Origin: Actinomycetes bacterium
GTDB lineage: Bacteria; Actinomycetota; Actinomycetes; Propionibacteriales; Propionibacteriaceae
DNA length: 49,847 nt
NCBI GenBank assembly: GCA_023460935.1
Contig: JAEWOI010000019.1
Span: 1-49,847 of the forward strand
Direction of reading: 5' to 3'
The translations under genes were made by a program, and so were the position numbers. The notes under the pieces are model-generated. The model ran no database searches, was not told the origin of the DNA, and saw only the letters and a list, made by a program, of their open reading frames with translations. Position 1 is the stretch's first letter; every line of letters begins with the position of its first letter. Below, piece after piece: positions 16,861-27,013 of the stretch.

Positions 16861-17618
16861 CTACTTGCCGTCCTTCTTGAACAGCGAGGCGATCAGGTCG
16901 CGGTTGAGCTGGCTGATCGTGTCGAACGGGATCTCCTTGGGGCAGACCGCGACGCACTCACCGATGTTGGTGCAGTTGCCGAAGCCCTCCTCGTCGTGGG
17001 TGCCGATCATCGTCTTGATCCGGCTGTGCCGCTCCGGCTGGCCCTGCGGGAGCATGGCCAGGTGGGTGATCTTGGCAGCGGTGAACAGCATCGCCGAGGA
17101 GTTCGGGCAGGCCGCGACGCAGGCGCCGCAACCGATGCAGGTGGCGGCGTCGAACGAGCGGTCGGCCTTCAGCTTGCCCACGGGCGCTGCGTGCGCGTCC
17201 GGGGCTGCACCGGTGTTGGCGGAGATGAAGCCGCCGGCCTGGATGATCCGGTCGAACGCGGTCCGGTCGACGACCAGGTCCTTGATCACCGGGAACGGGC
17301 CCGCCCGCCACGGCTCGACGTCGATCACGGCGCCGTCCTCGAACGAGCGCATGTGCAGCTGGCAGGTGGTGGTCGGCACCGGGGAGTTGCCCCGCCCGTG
17401 TGCGGTGCCGTTGATCACCACGCCACACATGCCGCAGATGCCCTCGCGGCAGTCGTGGTCGAAGGCCACCGGCTCCTCACCCTTGACGGTGAGGTCCTCG
17501 TTCAGCAGGTCGAGCATCTCCAGGAACGACATGTCCGGGGAGACGTCCTGGACCTGGTAGGTGACCATGCGCCCTTCGGTCTGGGCGTTTGCTTGGCGCC
17601 ATACGCGCAGGGTGACGT

Positions 17619-17622
<4 letters not shown>
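16861..17622 (-). CDS. sdhB: Succinate dehydrogenase iron–sulfur subunit
   Basis: 253 residues with a GTG start overlapping the sdhA stop (GTGA). It carries electrons from the flavin of SdhA to the membrane quinone site through three clusters. [2Fe-2S] ligands: Cys58, 63, 66 and 87 (CREGICGMC…C). The second domain has CIGCGACVAACP (Cys162, 165, 168, 172) and NCTNIGECVAVCP (Cys217, 223, 227) for the [4Fe-4S] and [3Fe-4S] clusters. Sequence and gene order C–A–B match the actinobacterial Sdh1-type enzyme with one large cytochrome b subunit. Confidence 0.95.
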
Positions 17623-19651
<2,029 letters not shown>

Positions 19652-19652
<1 letters not shown>

Positions 19653-20368
19653 CACTGGATCCATCCGAAGAACACGGCCACCGGCATGATCATGAAGCCG
19701 ATGTAGAGCAGGAGGGCGATCGCCCAGGCGCAGCCGTTCAGCACCACGCGCGCCTTCGCGCTGGTGTTGGCGCCGAGCGTCGCGAACGCGCTCCAGAAGC
19801 CGTGGCGGACGTGCATGCACACCGCCACCATCCAGATCGCGTAGGCCAGCACCAGCCACCACACGCTGAACTCCCCGACCACCATGTCGAACGGAGTTGC
19901 GCCGGGCTGGGAGTTGACCAGCGAGCTGCGCACGGTGAACTGCAGCAGGTGGAACACCAGGAACCCGGCCAGGATGATGCCGCCCCAGCGCATGGTGCGC
20001 GCCGAGTAGGTCTGGGCCAGCTTGCGCTTGGCCTCATAGGTGGTCGGGTTGGCTGCGAGGGCGCGGCGCCACAGTGTGCCGGCCGAGTAGATGTGCAGCA
20101 CGATCGAGGCCACCATGAAGGCGCGGAAGATCCAGATGAACCAGCCCTGCGGCAGCAGCGGGTAGAGCAGGCCGGGCTCGTCGCCCTCGCCCTTCAGCCA
20201 GTGCGCATAGTGGTCGAATGCCTCGGGCCCGAGGAACATTTTGAGGTTGCCGTACATGTGCATCAGCAGGAAGCCGATCATCACCAAACCGGTAAGGGCC
20301 ATCAGGACCTTGAGGGCTACGGTGGACCGGACAGCTCTCTGATGAGGGGTAAGAGTCGTTGTCGCCAC
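19652..20368 (-). CDS. sdhC: Succinate dehydrogenase cytochrome b subunit
   Basis: 238 residues with a GTG start and a weak AGGGTGG site upstream. Five hydrophobic helices, with histidines in helix positions suited to haem ligation (FLLMHMYGNLK, IVLHIYSAG, FLVFHLLQFT, VCMHVRHGFW), as in the single-subunit dihaem cytochrome b anchors. It anchors SdhAB and passes electrons to menaquinone. First gene of the sdhCAB operon; the 129 bp to trmD must hold its promoter and the trmD terminator, but no clear consensus is seen there. Confidence 0.93.
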
Positions 20369-20497
20369 AGGGCCACCCTAGTGAGGATTTGCCCTTCTCC
20401 CGGCCAAGTGGCGGCTTTCCGGCAGGACCGGTCTCAGATACCGGACAACCACTGGACGAATCGCCCATTCGGCCCATTTGGGCAAAATCGGCGTGCG

Positions 20498-21202
20498 CTA
20501 ATTCAGCCCCTCGAGCAGGTCGGGACGGCGTTCTGCGGTGCGCCGGCGAGCCTCCTCCAGCCGCCACCTGGCCACCTCGCCGTGGTGCCCGGACAACAGC
20601 ACCGCCGGCACTTCGTGGCCGCGCCAGAGCGCCGGCTTGGTGTACACCGGGTACTCCAGGAGGCCGGACAGGTCGGCGCCGTGGGATTCCTCGACCAGCG
20701 AATCGGGATTGCCCAGCACCCCTGGCAGCAGCCGGACGACAGCCTCGATGATCGCCAGGGCGGCAACCTCACCGCCGTTCAGCACGTAGTCGCCGAGGCT
20801 GACCTCGAGCACGTCCATCCGGGTGGCGGCGTGCTCCACCACCCGGGCGTCGATGCCCTCGTAGCGGCCACAGGCGAACAGCAGCCAGTCCCGCCGGGCG
20901 AGTTCGTCGGCCAGGGCCTGGGTGAACCGGACGCCGGCCGGGCTGGGCACCACCAGCAACGGCGTGGGGCCACCCGGAGGCACGAGCTCGTCCAGCGCCT
21001 CCCCCCAGGGCTCGGGCTTCATCACCATGCCGGCACCACCGCCGTAGGGGGTGTCGTCCACCGTGCGGTGCCGGTCGTGGGTCCAGGTGCGGAGGTCGTG
21101 CACGCCGACGCTCACGATCCCGGCAGCGATCGCCTTGCCGACCAGGGACAGCTGCAGCGGGGCGAAGTAGTCGCCGAAGATGCTGACCAGGTCAATCCGC
21201 AT
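20498..21202 (-). CDS. trmD: tRNA (guanine-N1)-methyltransferase
   Basis: 234 residues. Methylates G37 next to the anticodon, preventing +1 frameshifting. SPOUT/trefoil-knot features: RIDLVSIFGDYF start, DDTPYGGGAGMVMKPEP, ACGRYEGIDARV, and the AdoMet knot VSLGDYVLNGGEVAAL. The C-terminus ends in the expected helical domain with LLSGHHGEVARWR. The ATG lies inside the end of rimM (11-nt overlap), so the two are translationally coupled. Confidence 0.96.
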   Translation of the reverse strand: MRIDLVSIFGDYFAPLQLSLVGKAIAAGIVSVGVHDLRTWTHDRHRTVDDTPYGGGAGMVMKPEPWGEALDELVPPGGPTPLLVVPSPAGVRFTQALADELARRDWLLFACGRYEGIDARVVEHAATRMDVLEVSLGDYVLNGGEVAALAIIEAVVRLLPGVLGNPDSLVEESHGADLSGLLEYPVYTKPALWRGHEVPAVLLSGHHGEVARWRLEEARRRTAERRPDLLEGLN

Positions 21203-21704
21203 CGGGCACCTCGTCCAGCAGCCCGGGAATGGGGTCGATGACCAGCCGTCCGGCCGCAGGGTCGACCTCCGGCACCAGTTCGGTGACGAACGGCACGAGC
21301 CGGTCGCCTGCCGGGGTGCGCACCACCAGGAGGTCCTGGGCGGGGTGGTGCTGGACGGCGACCACCTCCCCCAGCGGGGTGCCGGCCGGATCGACCGCGG
21401 CGAGCCCGATCAGGGTGGTGTCGTGGAACTCGTCGGAGTCGGCCACCTGTGCAGGGCCCTCGGCCCAGAGGTCGAGACCGTGCAGCGCCTCAGCTGCGCT
21501 GCGGTCGGTGACGCCGGCGAAGCCGACCACCAGCCGTCCGTGCTGCAGGTTGTACCCGGTGGAGGTGAGCTGCCGCCCGGCTGCGGTCACCACAGCGCCC
21601 GCGCCGAAGCGTTCCGCCACGCTGTCGGTGCGGGGCCGCACGTTCACCTGGCCGCGCAGCCCGTGCGCGCGCCCGACCGTGCCGACGATCACCTGCTCAG
21701 CCAC
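21192..21704 (-). CDS. rimM: Ribosome maturation factor RimM
   Basis: 170 residues with a GTG start. Helps to mature the 30S head, acting with S19. The N-terminal barrel opens with VIVGTVGRAHGLRGQVNVRPRTD, and a C-terminal PRC barrel follows (DTTLIGLAAVDPAGTPLGEVVAV…LVPFVTELVPEVD). It overlaps trmD by 11 nt. The 75-bp gap to khpA upstream contains a long palindrome. Confidence 0.94.
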   Translation of the reverse strand: MAEQVIVGTVGRAHGLRGQVNVRPRTDSVAERFGAGAVVTAAGRQLTSTGYNLQHGRLVVGFAGVTDRSAAEALHGLDLWAEGPAQVADSDEFHDTTLIGLAAVDPAGTPLGEVVAVQHHPAQDLLVVRTPAGDRLVPFVTELVPEVDPAAGRLVIDPIPGLLDEVPDAD

Positions 21705-21741
21705 ATCTCTCCACGGTTCGGGTGCACGGGTGGTGAAACGA

Positions 21742-21774
21742 AATAGGAACCGTCCCCTGGGGACGGTTCCTATT
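21742..21774. repeat. 33-nt perfect palindrome in the khpA–rimM gap
   Basis: 16-nt arms (21742–21757 and 21759–21774) around a single T, starting 5 nt after the khpA stop in the direction of transcription. AT-flanked arms with a GGAACCGTCCCC core resemble REP palindromes associated with REP-associated (RAYT) transposases. In RNA it would form a very stable hairpin inside the operon. Confidence 0.8.
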
Positions 21775-21779
21775 CTGGT

Positions 21780-22031
21780 TCAGCGGCGCCGCGGCCGGCG
21801 GTCGACGTCGACGAAGTCGACCCGCACCTGCTCGCGACCGGCCAGGGCGGCGATCACGGTGCGCAGTGCGCCGGCGGTGCGGCCCTGGCGCCCGATGACC
21901 TTGCCGATGTCCTCCGGGTGCACCCGCACCTCGAGGGTGCGGACGCGGCCCCGGTCGGACTCGCGCACCCGGACGTCGTCCGGATTGGGCACCAGGCCAC
22001 GGACCAGGTGCTCAAGTGCGTCGGCGAGCAC
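21780..22031 (-). CDS. khpA: KH-domain RNA-binding protein
   Basis: 83 residues with a GTG start 2 nt after the rpsP stop. A single KH fold with the RNA-gripping GxxG loop G47-R-Q-G50 in DIGKVIGRQGRTAGALR. The family (KhpA, the Rv2908c type) binds RNA broadly, often as a partner of KhpB. The C-terminus is basic (DRRPRRR). Its constant place between rpsP and rimM supports a role in ribosome maturation or RNA handling. Confidence 0.92.
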   Translation of the reverse strand: MLADALEHLVRGLVPNPDDVRVRESDRGRVRTLEVRVHPEDIGKVIGRQGRTAGALRTVIAALAGREQVRVDFVDVDRRPRRR

Positions 22032-22033
22032 GC

Positions 22034-22468
22034 TCAGGCCTCTTCAGCCTCAGCCGGAGCCTCGGCTTCGGCCTCGGCATCAGCGGACTTCTTGCGCGAC
22101 TTCGAGATGGCTGCGGTGGCCGGCTCGCTGTCGGCCTCGGCCAGGGCGGCGTTGAACAGCGCCACCTTGTCCTTGGGCGCCGCCTGCGGCTCCACGCCGG
22201 ACGGGCTGGTGTCACCGCTGAACTTCTGCCAGTCACCGGTGCGCTTGAGCAGCGCGACGACCGCCTCGGTGGGCTGTGCGCCCACGCCGAGCCAGTACTG
22301 CGCGCGCTCGGAATCCACCTGGATCAGCGACGGCTGGTTCTTGGGGTGGTAGATGCCGATCTCCTCGATGGCCCGGCCGTCGCGCTTGGCGCGGGCGTCC
22401 ATGACGACGATGCGGTAGTGCGGGGAGCGGATCTTGCCGAGCCGCTTGAGACGAATCTTGACAGCCAC
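22034..22468 (-). CDS. rpsP: 30S ribosomal protein S16
   Basis: 144 residues from a GTG at 22468; AGGAG lies 12 nt upstream, a little far. Residues 1–80 are S16 (VKIRLKRLGKIRSPHYRIVVMDARAKRDGR, EIGIYHPK, YWLGVGAQPTEAV). A tail of about 60 residues follows, ending in KSRKKSADAEAEAEAPAEAEEA, acidic and low in complexity, as in several actinobacterial S16 proteins. First gene of rpsP–khpA–rimM–trmD. Confidence 0.95.
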   Translation of the reverse strand: MAVKIRLKRLGKIRSPHYRIVVMDARAKRDGRAIEEIGIYHPKNQPSLIQVDSERAQYWLGVGAQPTEAVVALLKRTGDWQKFSGDTSPSGVEPQAAPKDKVALFNAALAEADSEPATAAISKSRKKSADAEAEAEAPAEAEEA

Positions 22469-22736
22469 GTGTGTGGGTTCTCCTGTTGGCACAAGGACCG
22501 ATGACGTCACCGGCCCGGACGGGTGAGCCAGGCGGACGCTGTGGGGCAACCCCTGCCTGGTTCGGGTGGATCCGTGGCCGCCGGGTTGAGAGGGCACCGC
22601 CGGGCACAGATGCACCGGCCATTCTGCCAGAGCACCCGACGCGGGCGCCAATGCGCCACCGGCCGCGCCCGGCCGGAGCGCGTTCGCCCACGGCGTGCAG
22701 CCGGAATCGGCGCACTGCCCACGGCGTTTGGCTGGC
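22469..22736 (-). promoter_or_regulatory. rpsP upstream region with nested hairpin
   Basis: 268 bp between the divergent rpsP and protease starts. A nested stem (CCAGGC 22528–22533 with GCCTGG 22555–22560, inside it GGGG 22543–22546 / CCCC 22550–22553) lies about 60 nt upstream of the rpsP start. A weak −10-like CAGAAT is near 22622–22627 on the minus strand. No gene is seen. Confidence 0.35.
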
Positions 22737-23660
22737 ATGGCACAGACCGATCCGCTGGACGCCTACTCCGCGATCGTCACGACCGTTGCCGAGCAGGTGC
22801 TGCCGAGCGTCGCCAGCCTGCGCGTCCGCGGCCGTCGCGGTGAGGGCGGCGGCAGCGCGAGCGTGCTCACCCCGGACGGCTTCCTGCTCACCAGCGCCCA
22901 CGTCGTCGAGGGTGCGGACTCCGCCACCGCAGCCTTCGCCGACGGCACCGAGGCCGTGGCCGACGTCGCCGGCCGCGACCCGCTCTCCGACCTGGCCGTG
23001 CTGCGCGCGCGCGGGGAGCTGCCCACCCCGGTGCCCCTGGGTGACGCCGCAGAGCTGAAGGTGGGTCAGTTGGTGGTAGCTCTCGGTAACCCGCTGGGGC
23101 TGGCCGGCTCGGTCACGGCAGGAATCGTCTCCGGCCTCGGCCGCTCCCTGCCGACCAGGGGCGGCCGGGTGGTGGACGAGGTGATCCAGACCGACGCAGC
23201 GCTCAACCCGGGCAACAGCGGCGGCGTGCTGGCCGACAGCAGGGGGCGCATGGTGGGGGTGAACACCGCCGTGGCCGGCGTCGGCGTCGGGCTGGCGGTA
23301 CCGATCAACTCCACCACCCAGCGGATCATCACGGCCCTGATGACCACCGGACGGGTACGGCGGGCGTGGCTGGGGGTGGCGGCCACCCAGTCGCCGCTGC
23401 CACCGCCGCTGGCGGCCAAGCTCGGCCGGCGCAACGGCCTTCGCGTGGCCCAGGTGGTGGCCGGGAGCCCGGCCGCGGTGGCCGCGCTGCGTCCGGGCGA
23501 CATCGTGGTGGCAGTGGCCGGCGAGCCGATGGGCACGGCCACGAACCTGCAGCGCTGGATGGTCGAGGAGGCCATAGGGCGCCCGGTGGAGATCACGGTG
23601 TGGCGCAACGGCGCACTGGTGGACGTGATCGCCGTGCCCAGCGAACTCCGCTCAACCTGA
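22737..23660 (+). CDS. Trypsin-like serine protease with PDZ domain (HtrA-like, no signal peptide)
   Basis: 307 residues. The catalytic triad is intact: His55 (LLTSAHVVEG), Asp85 (DPLSDLAVL), Ser161 (NPGNSGGVL). A C-terminal PDZ domain (about 205–300) has VAQVVAGSPAAVAALRPGDIVVAVAG. HtrA/DegP-like proteases usually carry a signal peptide or an N-terminal TM helix; none is visible here, since the protein starts MAQTDPLDAYSAIVTTVAEQ, so it may stay in the cytoplasm. Upstream in-frame codons to 22695 add nothing hydrophobic. Role inferred as protein quality control. Convergent with the amidohydrolase (21 bp apart). Confidence 0.88.
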   Translation: MAQTDPLDAYSAIVTTVAEQVLPSVASLRVRGRRGEGGGSASVLTPDGFLLTSAHVVEGADSATAAFADGTEAVADVAGRDPLSDLAVLRARGELPTPVPLGDAAELKVGQLVVALGNPLGLAGSVTAGIVSGLGRSLPTRGGRVVDEVIQTDAALNPGNSGGVLADSRGRMVGVNTAVAGVGVGLAVPINSTTQRIITALMTTGRVRRAWLGVAATQSPLPPPLAAKLGRRNGLRVAQVVAGSPAAVAALRPGDIVVAVAGEPMGTATNLQRWMVEEAIGRPVEITVWRNGALVDVIAVPSELRST

Positions 23661-23681
23661 CCGTTCGCCGCAACCCGCCGT

Positions 23682-24848
23682 TCAGGGGTGCGGGAAGACT
23701 ACGCGGCCGCGGAGGATGACCAGGGCCGGATGCCTGGTCACGGCGACATCTGCGCGCGGATCGGCGGCGTACACGACCAGGTCGGCCCAGGCCCCCTCCG
23801 CCACCGGAGGCGCACCGAGCCACTCCCTGGCGCGCCACGACGCGGCGCCGAGGGCGAAGTCGGCGCCACCGAGCCCGGCGAGCAGGCCGATCTCCGTGCC
23901 GAGCACGCCGTGGCTGATGGTGCCGCCAGCGTCGGTGCCGGCGAACACCGGCACGCCCGCCTCAACGGCGGCGGCGATGGTGTCCAGCCGCCGCGCGTAA
24001 AGGGAGCGCATGTGGTCGGCATAGCGCGGGAACTTGTCCTCGCCGGCGGCGGCGAGGGACGGGAAGTTCTCCAGGTTCACCAGGGTGGGCACGAGCGCCA
24101 CCCGCCGCTCGGCCATCAGCCCGATCGTCGCAGCGTCCAGCCCGGTGCCGTGCTCGATGCCGTCGATGCCGGCCCGCACGAGCTGGTGCACCGACTCCTC
24201 GCCGAAGCAGTGCGCCGTCACCCGGGCGCCCAGCTCGTGCGCCCTCGCGATGGCGGCCGCCGCCACCCCTGCTGGCCACAACGGGGCGAGGTCGCCCGCG
24301 TCCCGGTCGATCCAGTCCCCCACCAGCTTCACCCAGCCGTCGCCGCGCGCAGCTTGCCGGGCCACCTCGGCGACGAGCTCTGCCGGCTCCACCTCCTCGG
24401 CGTAGTTGCGGATGTAGCGCCGGGGCCGGGCGATGTGCCGGCCGGCGCGGATGATCCGGGGCAGGTCCGGCCGCTGGTCGATCCAGTGCGTGTCGACCGG
24501 GGAACCGGCGTCGCGCACCAGCAGGGTGCCGGCGTCGCGGTCAGTGGCGGCCTGCTCCTCCGCCACGGCCGCCGGCACCGCGCCCTGCGCTCCGAGGCCG
24601 ATGTGGCAGTGCGCGTCGACGAGGCCAGGCATAATCCAGGCCCCCCGGCAGACCGTGGTCGCCCCTGCGACCGGTTCGGTGCGGACCAGCCCGTCCACTA
24701 CCCACAGGTCGCTGACCTCACCTCCGGGGAGCAGGACGCCGTTGAGGTGCAGCCTGGCCGGCTCCGGCCGGCCCGGGGGCAGCGCGGCGCCGTGCTGGTG
24801 GGCGAAAAACTCCGGCTCGCCCAGTCCCGGCGGCGCGTGCCCGCTCAT
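23682..24848 (-). CDS. Amidohydrolase family protein
   Basis: 388 residues. Metal-dependent TIM-barrel hydrolase: HxH at His80 and His82 (PGLVDAHCHIGLG), a Lys in DGWVKLVGDW, later His residues in VTAHCFGEE and GIEHGTG, and the last-strand Asp in FAGTDAGGTISHG. N- and C-terminal strands form the small composite beta domain of imidazolonepropionase/dipeptidase-like members. The substrate cannot be told. It starts 35 nt after ffh and may be co-transcribed with it. The ORF extends upstream into ffh; the ATG at 24848 is the first credible start. Confidence 0.85.
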   Translation of the reverse strand: MSGHAPPGLGEPEFFAHQHGAALPPGRPEPARLHLNGVLLPGGEVSDLWVVDGLVRTEPVAGATTVCRGAWIMPGLVDAHCHIGLGAQGAVPAAVAEEQAATDRDAGTLLVRDAGSPVDTHWIDQRPDLPRIIRAGRHIARPRRYIRNYAEEVEPAELVAEVARQAARGDGWVKLVGDWIDRDAGDLAPLWPAGVAAAAIARAHELGARVTAHCFGEESVHQLVRAGIDGIEHGTGLDAATIGLMAERRVALVPTLVNLENFPSLAAAGEDKFPRYADHMRSLYARRLDTIAAAVEAGVPVFAGTDAGGTISHGVLGTEIGLLAGLGGADFALGAASWRAREWLGAPPVAEGAWADLVVYAADPRADVAVTRHPALVILRGRVVFPHP

Positions 24849-24883
24849 CTCTGTCAGCCTGCTGCTTCGCCGGCCCGGACGGG

Positions 24884-26443
24884 CTAGCGGGGACCCGGGT
24901 TCTTGGGGTTGAACAGCTGCTGCAGCTCCGGCGGCAGCTGGAACTCCCCGACCGCGCGGGCCAGGTCGGCCTCGGTGGGCTGGGCCGGCATGCCGAAGGC
25001 CCCGCCAGTGGGGGCGGGCTGGGCAGCGGCCGGCACCCCGGACCGCTTGGCCGGGTTGCCCGACACCTTGTGGGTGCCCTTCTTCTTCTTGGCCTGCTGC
25101 TTGGCGGCGGGCCGGCGGGCCCCGGGCATGCCGGGCATCCCGCCGGCAAGGCTCTGCATCATCTTGCGGGCCTCGAAGAACCGGTTCACCAGGGAGTTGA
25201 CGTCGGAGACCTGGGTGCCGGAACCCCTGGCGATGCGGGCCCTGCGGGAGCCGTCGAGGAGCTTCGGGTTCGCCCGCTCGGCCGGGGTCATCGAGTAGAT
25301 GATGGCCTCGATCCGGTCGATCTCGCGCTCGTCGATGTTGTTGATCTGGTCCTTCATCTGGTTCATCCCGGGCATCATCCCCAGGATCTTCGACAGCGGG
25401 CCCATCCGCCGCACGGCCTGCATCTGCTGCAGGAAGTCGTCCAGGCCGAACTCGCCCTTGCCGGAGATCAGCTTCTGCGCCGCCTTGGCGGACTGCTCGG
25501 CGTCGAAGGTCTTCTCGGCCTGCTCGATCAGGGTCAGCAGGTCGCCCATGCCGAGGATGCGGCTGGCCATCCGGTCGGGGTGGAACGCGTCGAAGTCGCC
25601 GAGCCCCTCGCCGTTGGAGGCGAACATGATCGGCTTGCCGGTGACCCGCGCGATCGAGAGCGCCGCGCCGCCCCGGGCGTCGCCGTCCAGCTTGGACAGC
25701 ACCACGCCGTCGAAGCCGACGCCGTCGGCGAAGGCCTGGGCGGTGTTCACCGCGTCCTGGCCGATCATCGCGTCGACCACGAACAGGATCTCGGTCGGGT
25801 TGACCGCGTCCCGGATGTCCGCTGCCTGCTGCATCAGCTCGGCGTCGACGCCGAGCCGGCCGGCGGTGTCGACGATCACCACGTCGTAGAGCTTGCTCAT
25901 CGCCTGCAGGATCGACTGCCTCGCGACCGCCACCGGGTCGCCGACGCCGTTGCCGGGCTCCGGCGCGAACACGTGCACGCCCGCACGGTCGCCCACCACC
26001 TGGAGCTGGTTGACGGCGTTGGGCCGCTGCAGGTCGGCGGCGACGAGGAGCGGTGAGTGGCCCTGCTCCTTCAGCCACTTGCCGAGCTTGCCCGCCAGGG
26101 TCGTCTTGCCCGAACCCTGCAGGCCGGCGAGCATGATCACCGTCGGCGGACGCTTGGCGAACCGCAGCGGCCGGTTCTGGCCGCCGAGGATGGCGACCAG
26201 CTCCTCGTTGACGATCTTGACCACCTGCTGGGCGGGGTTCAGCGCTGCGTGGATCTCCGCGCCCTGGGCACGCTCGCGGACGGCGCTGATGAACTCCTTG
26301 ACCACGCTGAGGTTGACGTCCGCCTCCAGCAGGGCCAGCCGGATCTCGCGAGCGGTCGCGTCGATGTCGGCTTCGCTCAGCCGGGCCTTCCCGCGCAGGT
26401 TGCGGAAAGCAGCGGACAGGCGGTCGGACAGGGTGTCGAACAA
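24884..26443 (-). CDS. ffh: Signal recognition particle protein Ffh
   Basis: 519 residues from a TTG codon with GAGG about 9 nt upstream. The GTPase of the signal recognition particle: N domain (1–85), P-loop AGLQGSGKTT (about 106–115), DTAGR, SKLDGDARGG, and a methionine-rich M domain (FGLDDFLQQMQAVRRMG, MMPGMNQMKDQ) that binds 4.5S RNA and signal sequences. The tail after the M domain is rich in Gln/Pro/Ala and of no known function. No 4.5S RNA gene was recognised nearby. It works with FtsY encoded just upstream. Confidence 0.97.
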   Translation of the reverse strand: MFDTLSDRLSAAFRNLRGKARLSEADIDATAREIRLALLEADVNLSVVKEFISAVRERAQGAEIHAALNPAQQVVKIVNEELVAILGGQNRPLRFAKRPPTVIMLAGLQGSGKTTLAGKLGKWLKEQGHSPLLVAADLQRPNAVNQLQVVGDRAGVHVFAPEPGNGVGDPVAVARQSILQAMSKLYDVVIVDTAGRLGVDAELMQQAADIRDAVNPTEILFVVDAMIGQDAVNTAQAFADGVGFDGVVLSKLDGDARGGAALSIARVTGKPIMFASNGEGLGDFDAFHPDRMASRILGMGDLLTLIEQAEKTFDAEQSAKAAQKLISGKGEFGLDDFLQQMQAVRRMGPLSKILGMMPGMNQMKDQINNIDEREIDRIEAIIYSMTPAERANPKLLDGSRRARIARGSGTQVSDVNSLVNRFFEARKMMQSLAGGMPGMPGARRPAAKQQAKKKKGTHKVSGNPAKRSGVPAAAQPAPTGGAFGMPAQPTEADLARAVGEFQLPPELQQLFNPKNPGPR

Positions 26444-26524
26444 GGGGCTACCTCACGGTCTGGAGAACTCCGGGACATCCTACTTGCCGCCCCGTCCGGG
26501 TTGTCGAAACCGTCGCCGGGCAGG

Positions 26525-27013
26525 TCAGAGGACCAGTTGCACCAGCACGAGGTCGAGCCAGCGGTCGAACTTGCGGCCCACTTCCGGCAGCCGCCCGACC
26601 TCGACGAAGCCCAGCGAGCGGTGCAGCCGCAACGAGGCCTCGTTGTCCGCGCTGAGGCCACCGACCAGGGCGTGCACGCCGTCGGCCCGGGCAGCCTCGA
26701 TGATGCCCACCAGCAGCGCCCGCCCGATGCCGCGGCCCTGGTGCGCCGGAAGCACGTAGACGCTGTGCTCCATGGTGCGGGCGTAGCCGGCCTTGGCCCG
26801 GAACGGCCCGTAGGCGGCGTACCCGAGCACCTCATCGCCCTCCGCCGCAACGATCACCGGGTGCCCGCGCTCGGCCTTGGCCGCGTACCACTCGGCGTGC
26901 TCCACCGGCGTCCAGGGCAGCAGGTCCCAGCTGGCAGTGGTGTGCACCACGGCGTCGTTGTAGATCTCCAGCAGGGCCGGCAGGTCGGCCGGGCGTGCCG
27001 GTCGGATCCGCAT
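26525..27013 (-). CDS. GNAT N-acetyltransferase, phosphinothricin acetyltransferase-like
   Basis: 162 residues. GNAT fold of the PAT/BAR subgroup: IRPARPADLPALLEIYNDAV at the start, HTTASWDL, the acetyl-CoA loop VLPAHQGRGIGRALL, and the end SLGFVEVGRLPEVGRKFDRWLD, very typical of phosphinothricin/methionine-sulfone N-acetyltransferases. Likely cytoplasmic, acetylating a small amino-acid-like substrate; the actual substrate is unknown. Its ATG shares a base with the ftsY stop (TGATG), so it is coupled to ftsY. Confidence 0.88.
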   Translation of the reverse strand: MRIRPARPADLPALLEIYNDAVVHTTASWDLLPWTPVEHAEWYAAKAERGHPVIVAAEGDEVLGYAAYGPFRAKAGYARTMEHSVYVLPAHQGRGIGRALLVGIIEAARADGVHALVGGLSADNEASLRLHRSLGFVEVGRLPEVGRKFDRWLDLVLVQLVL

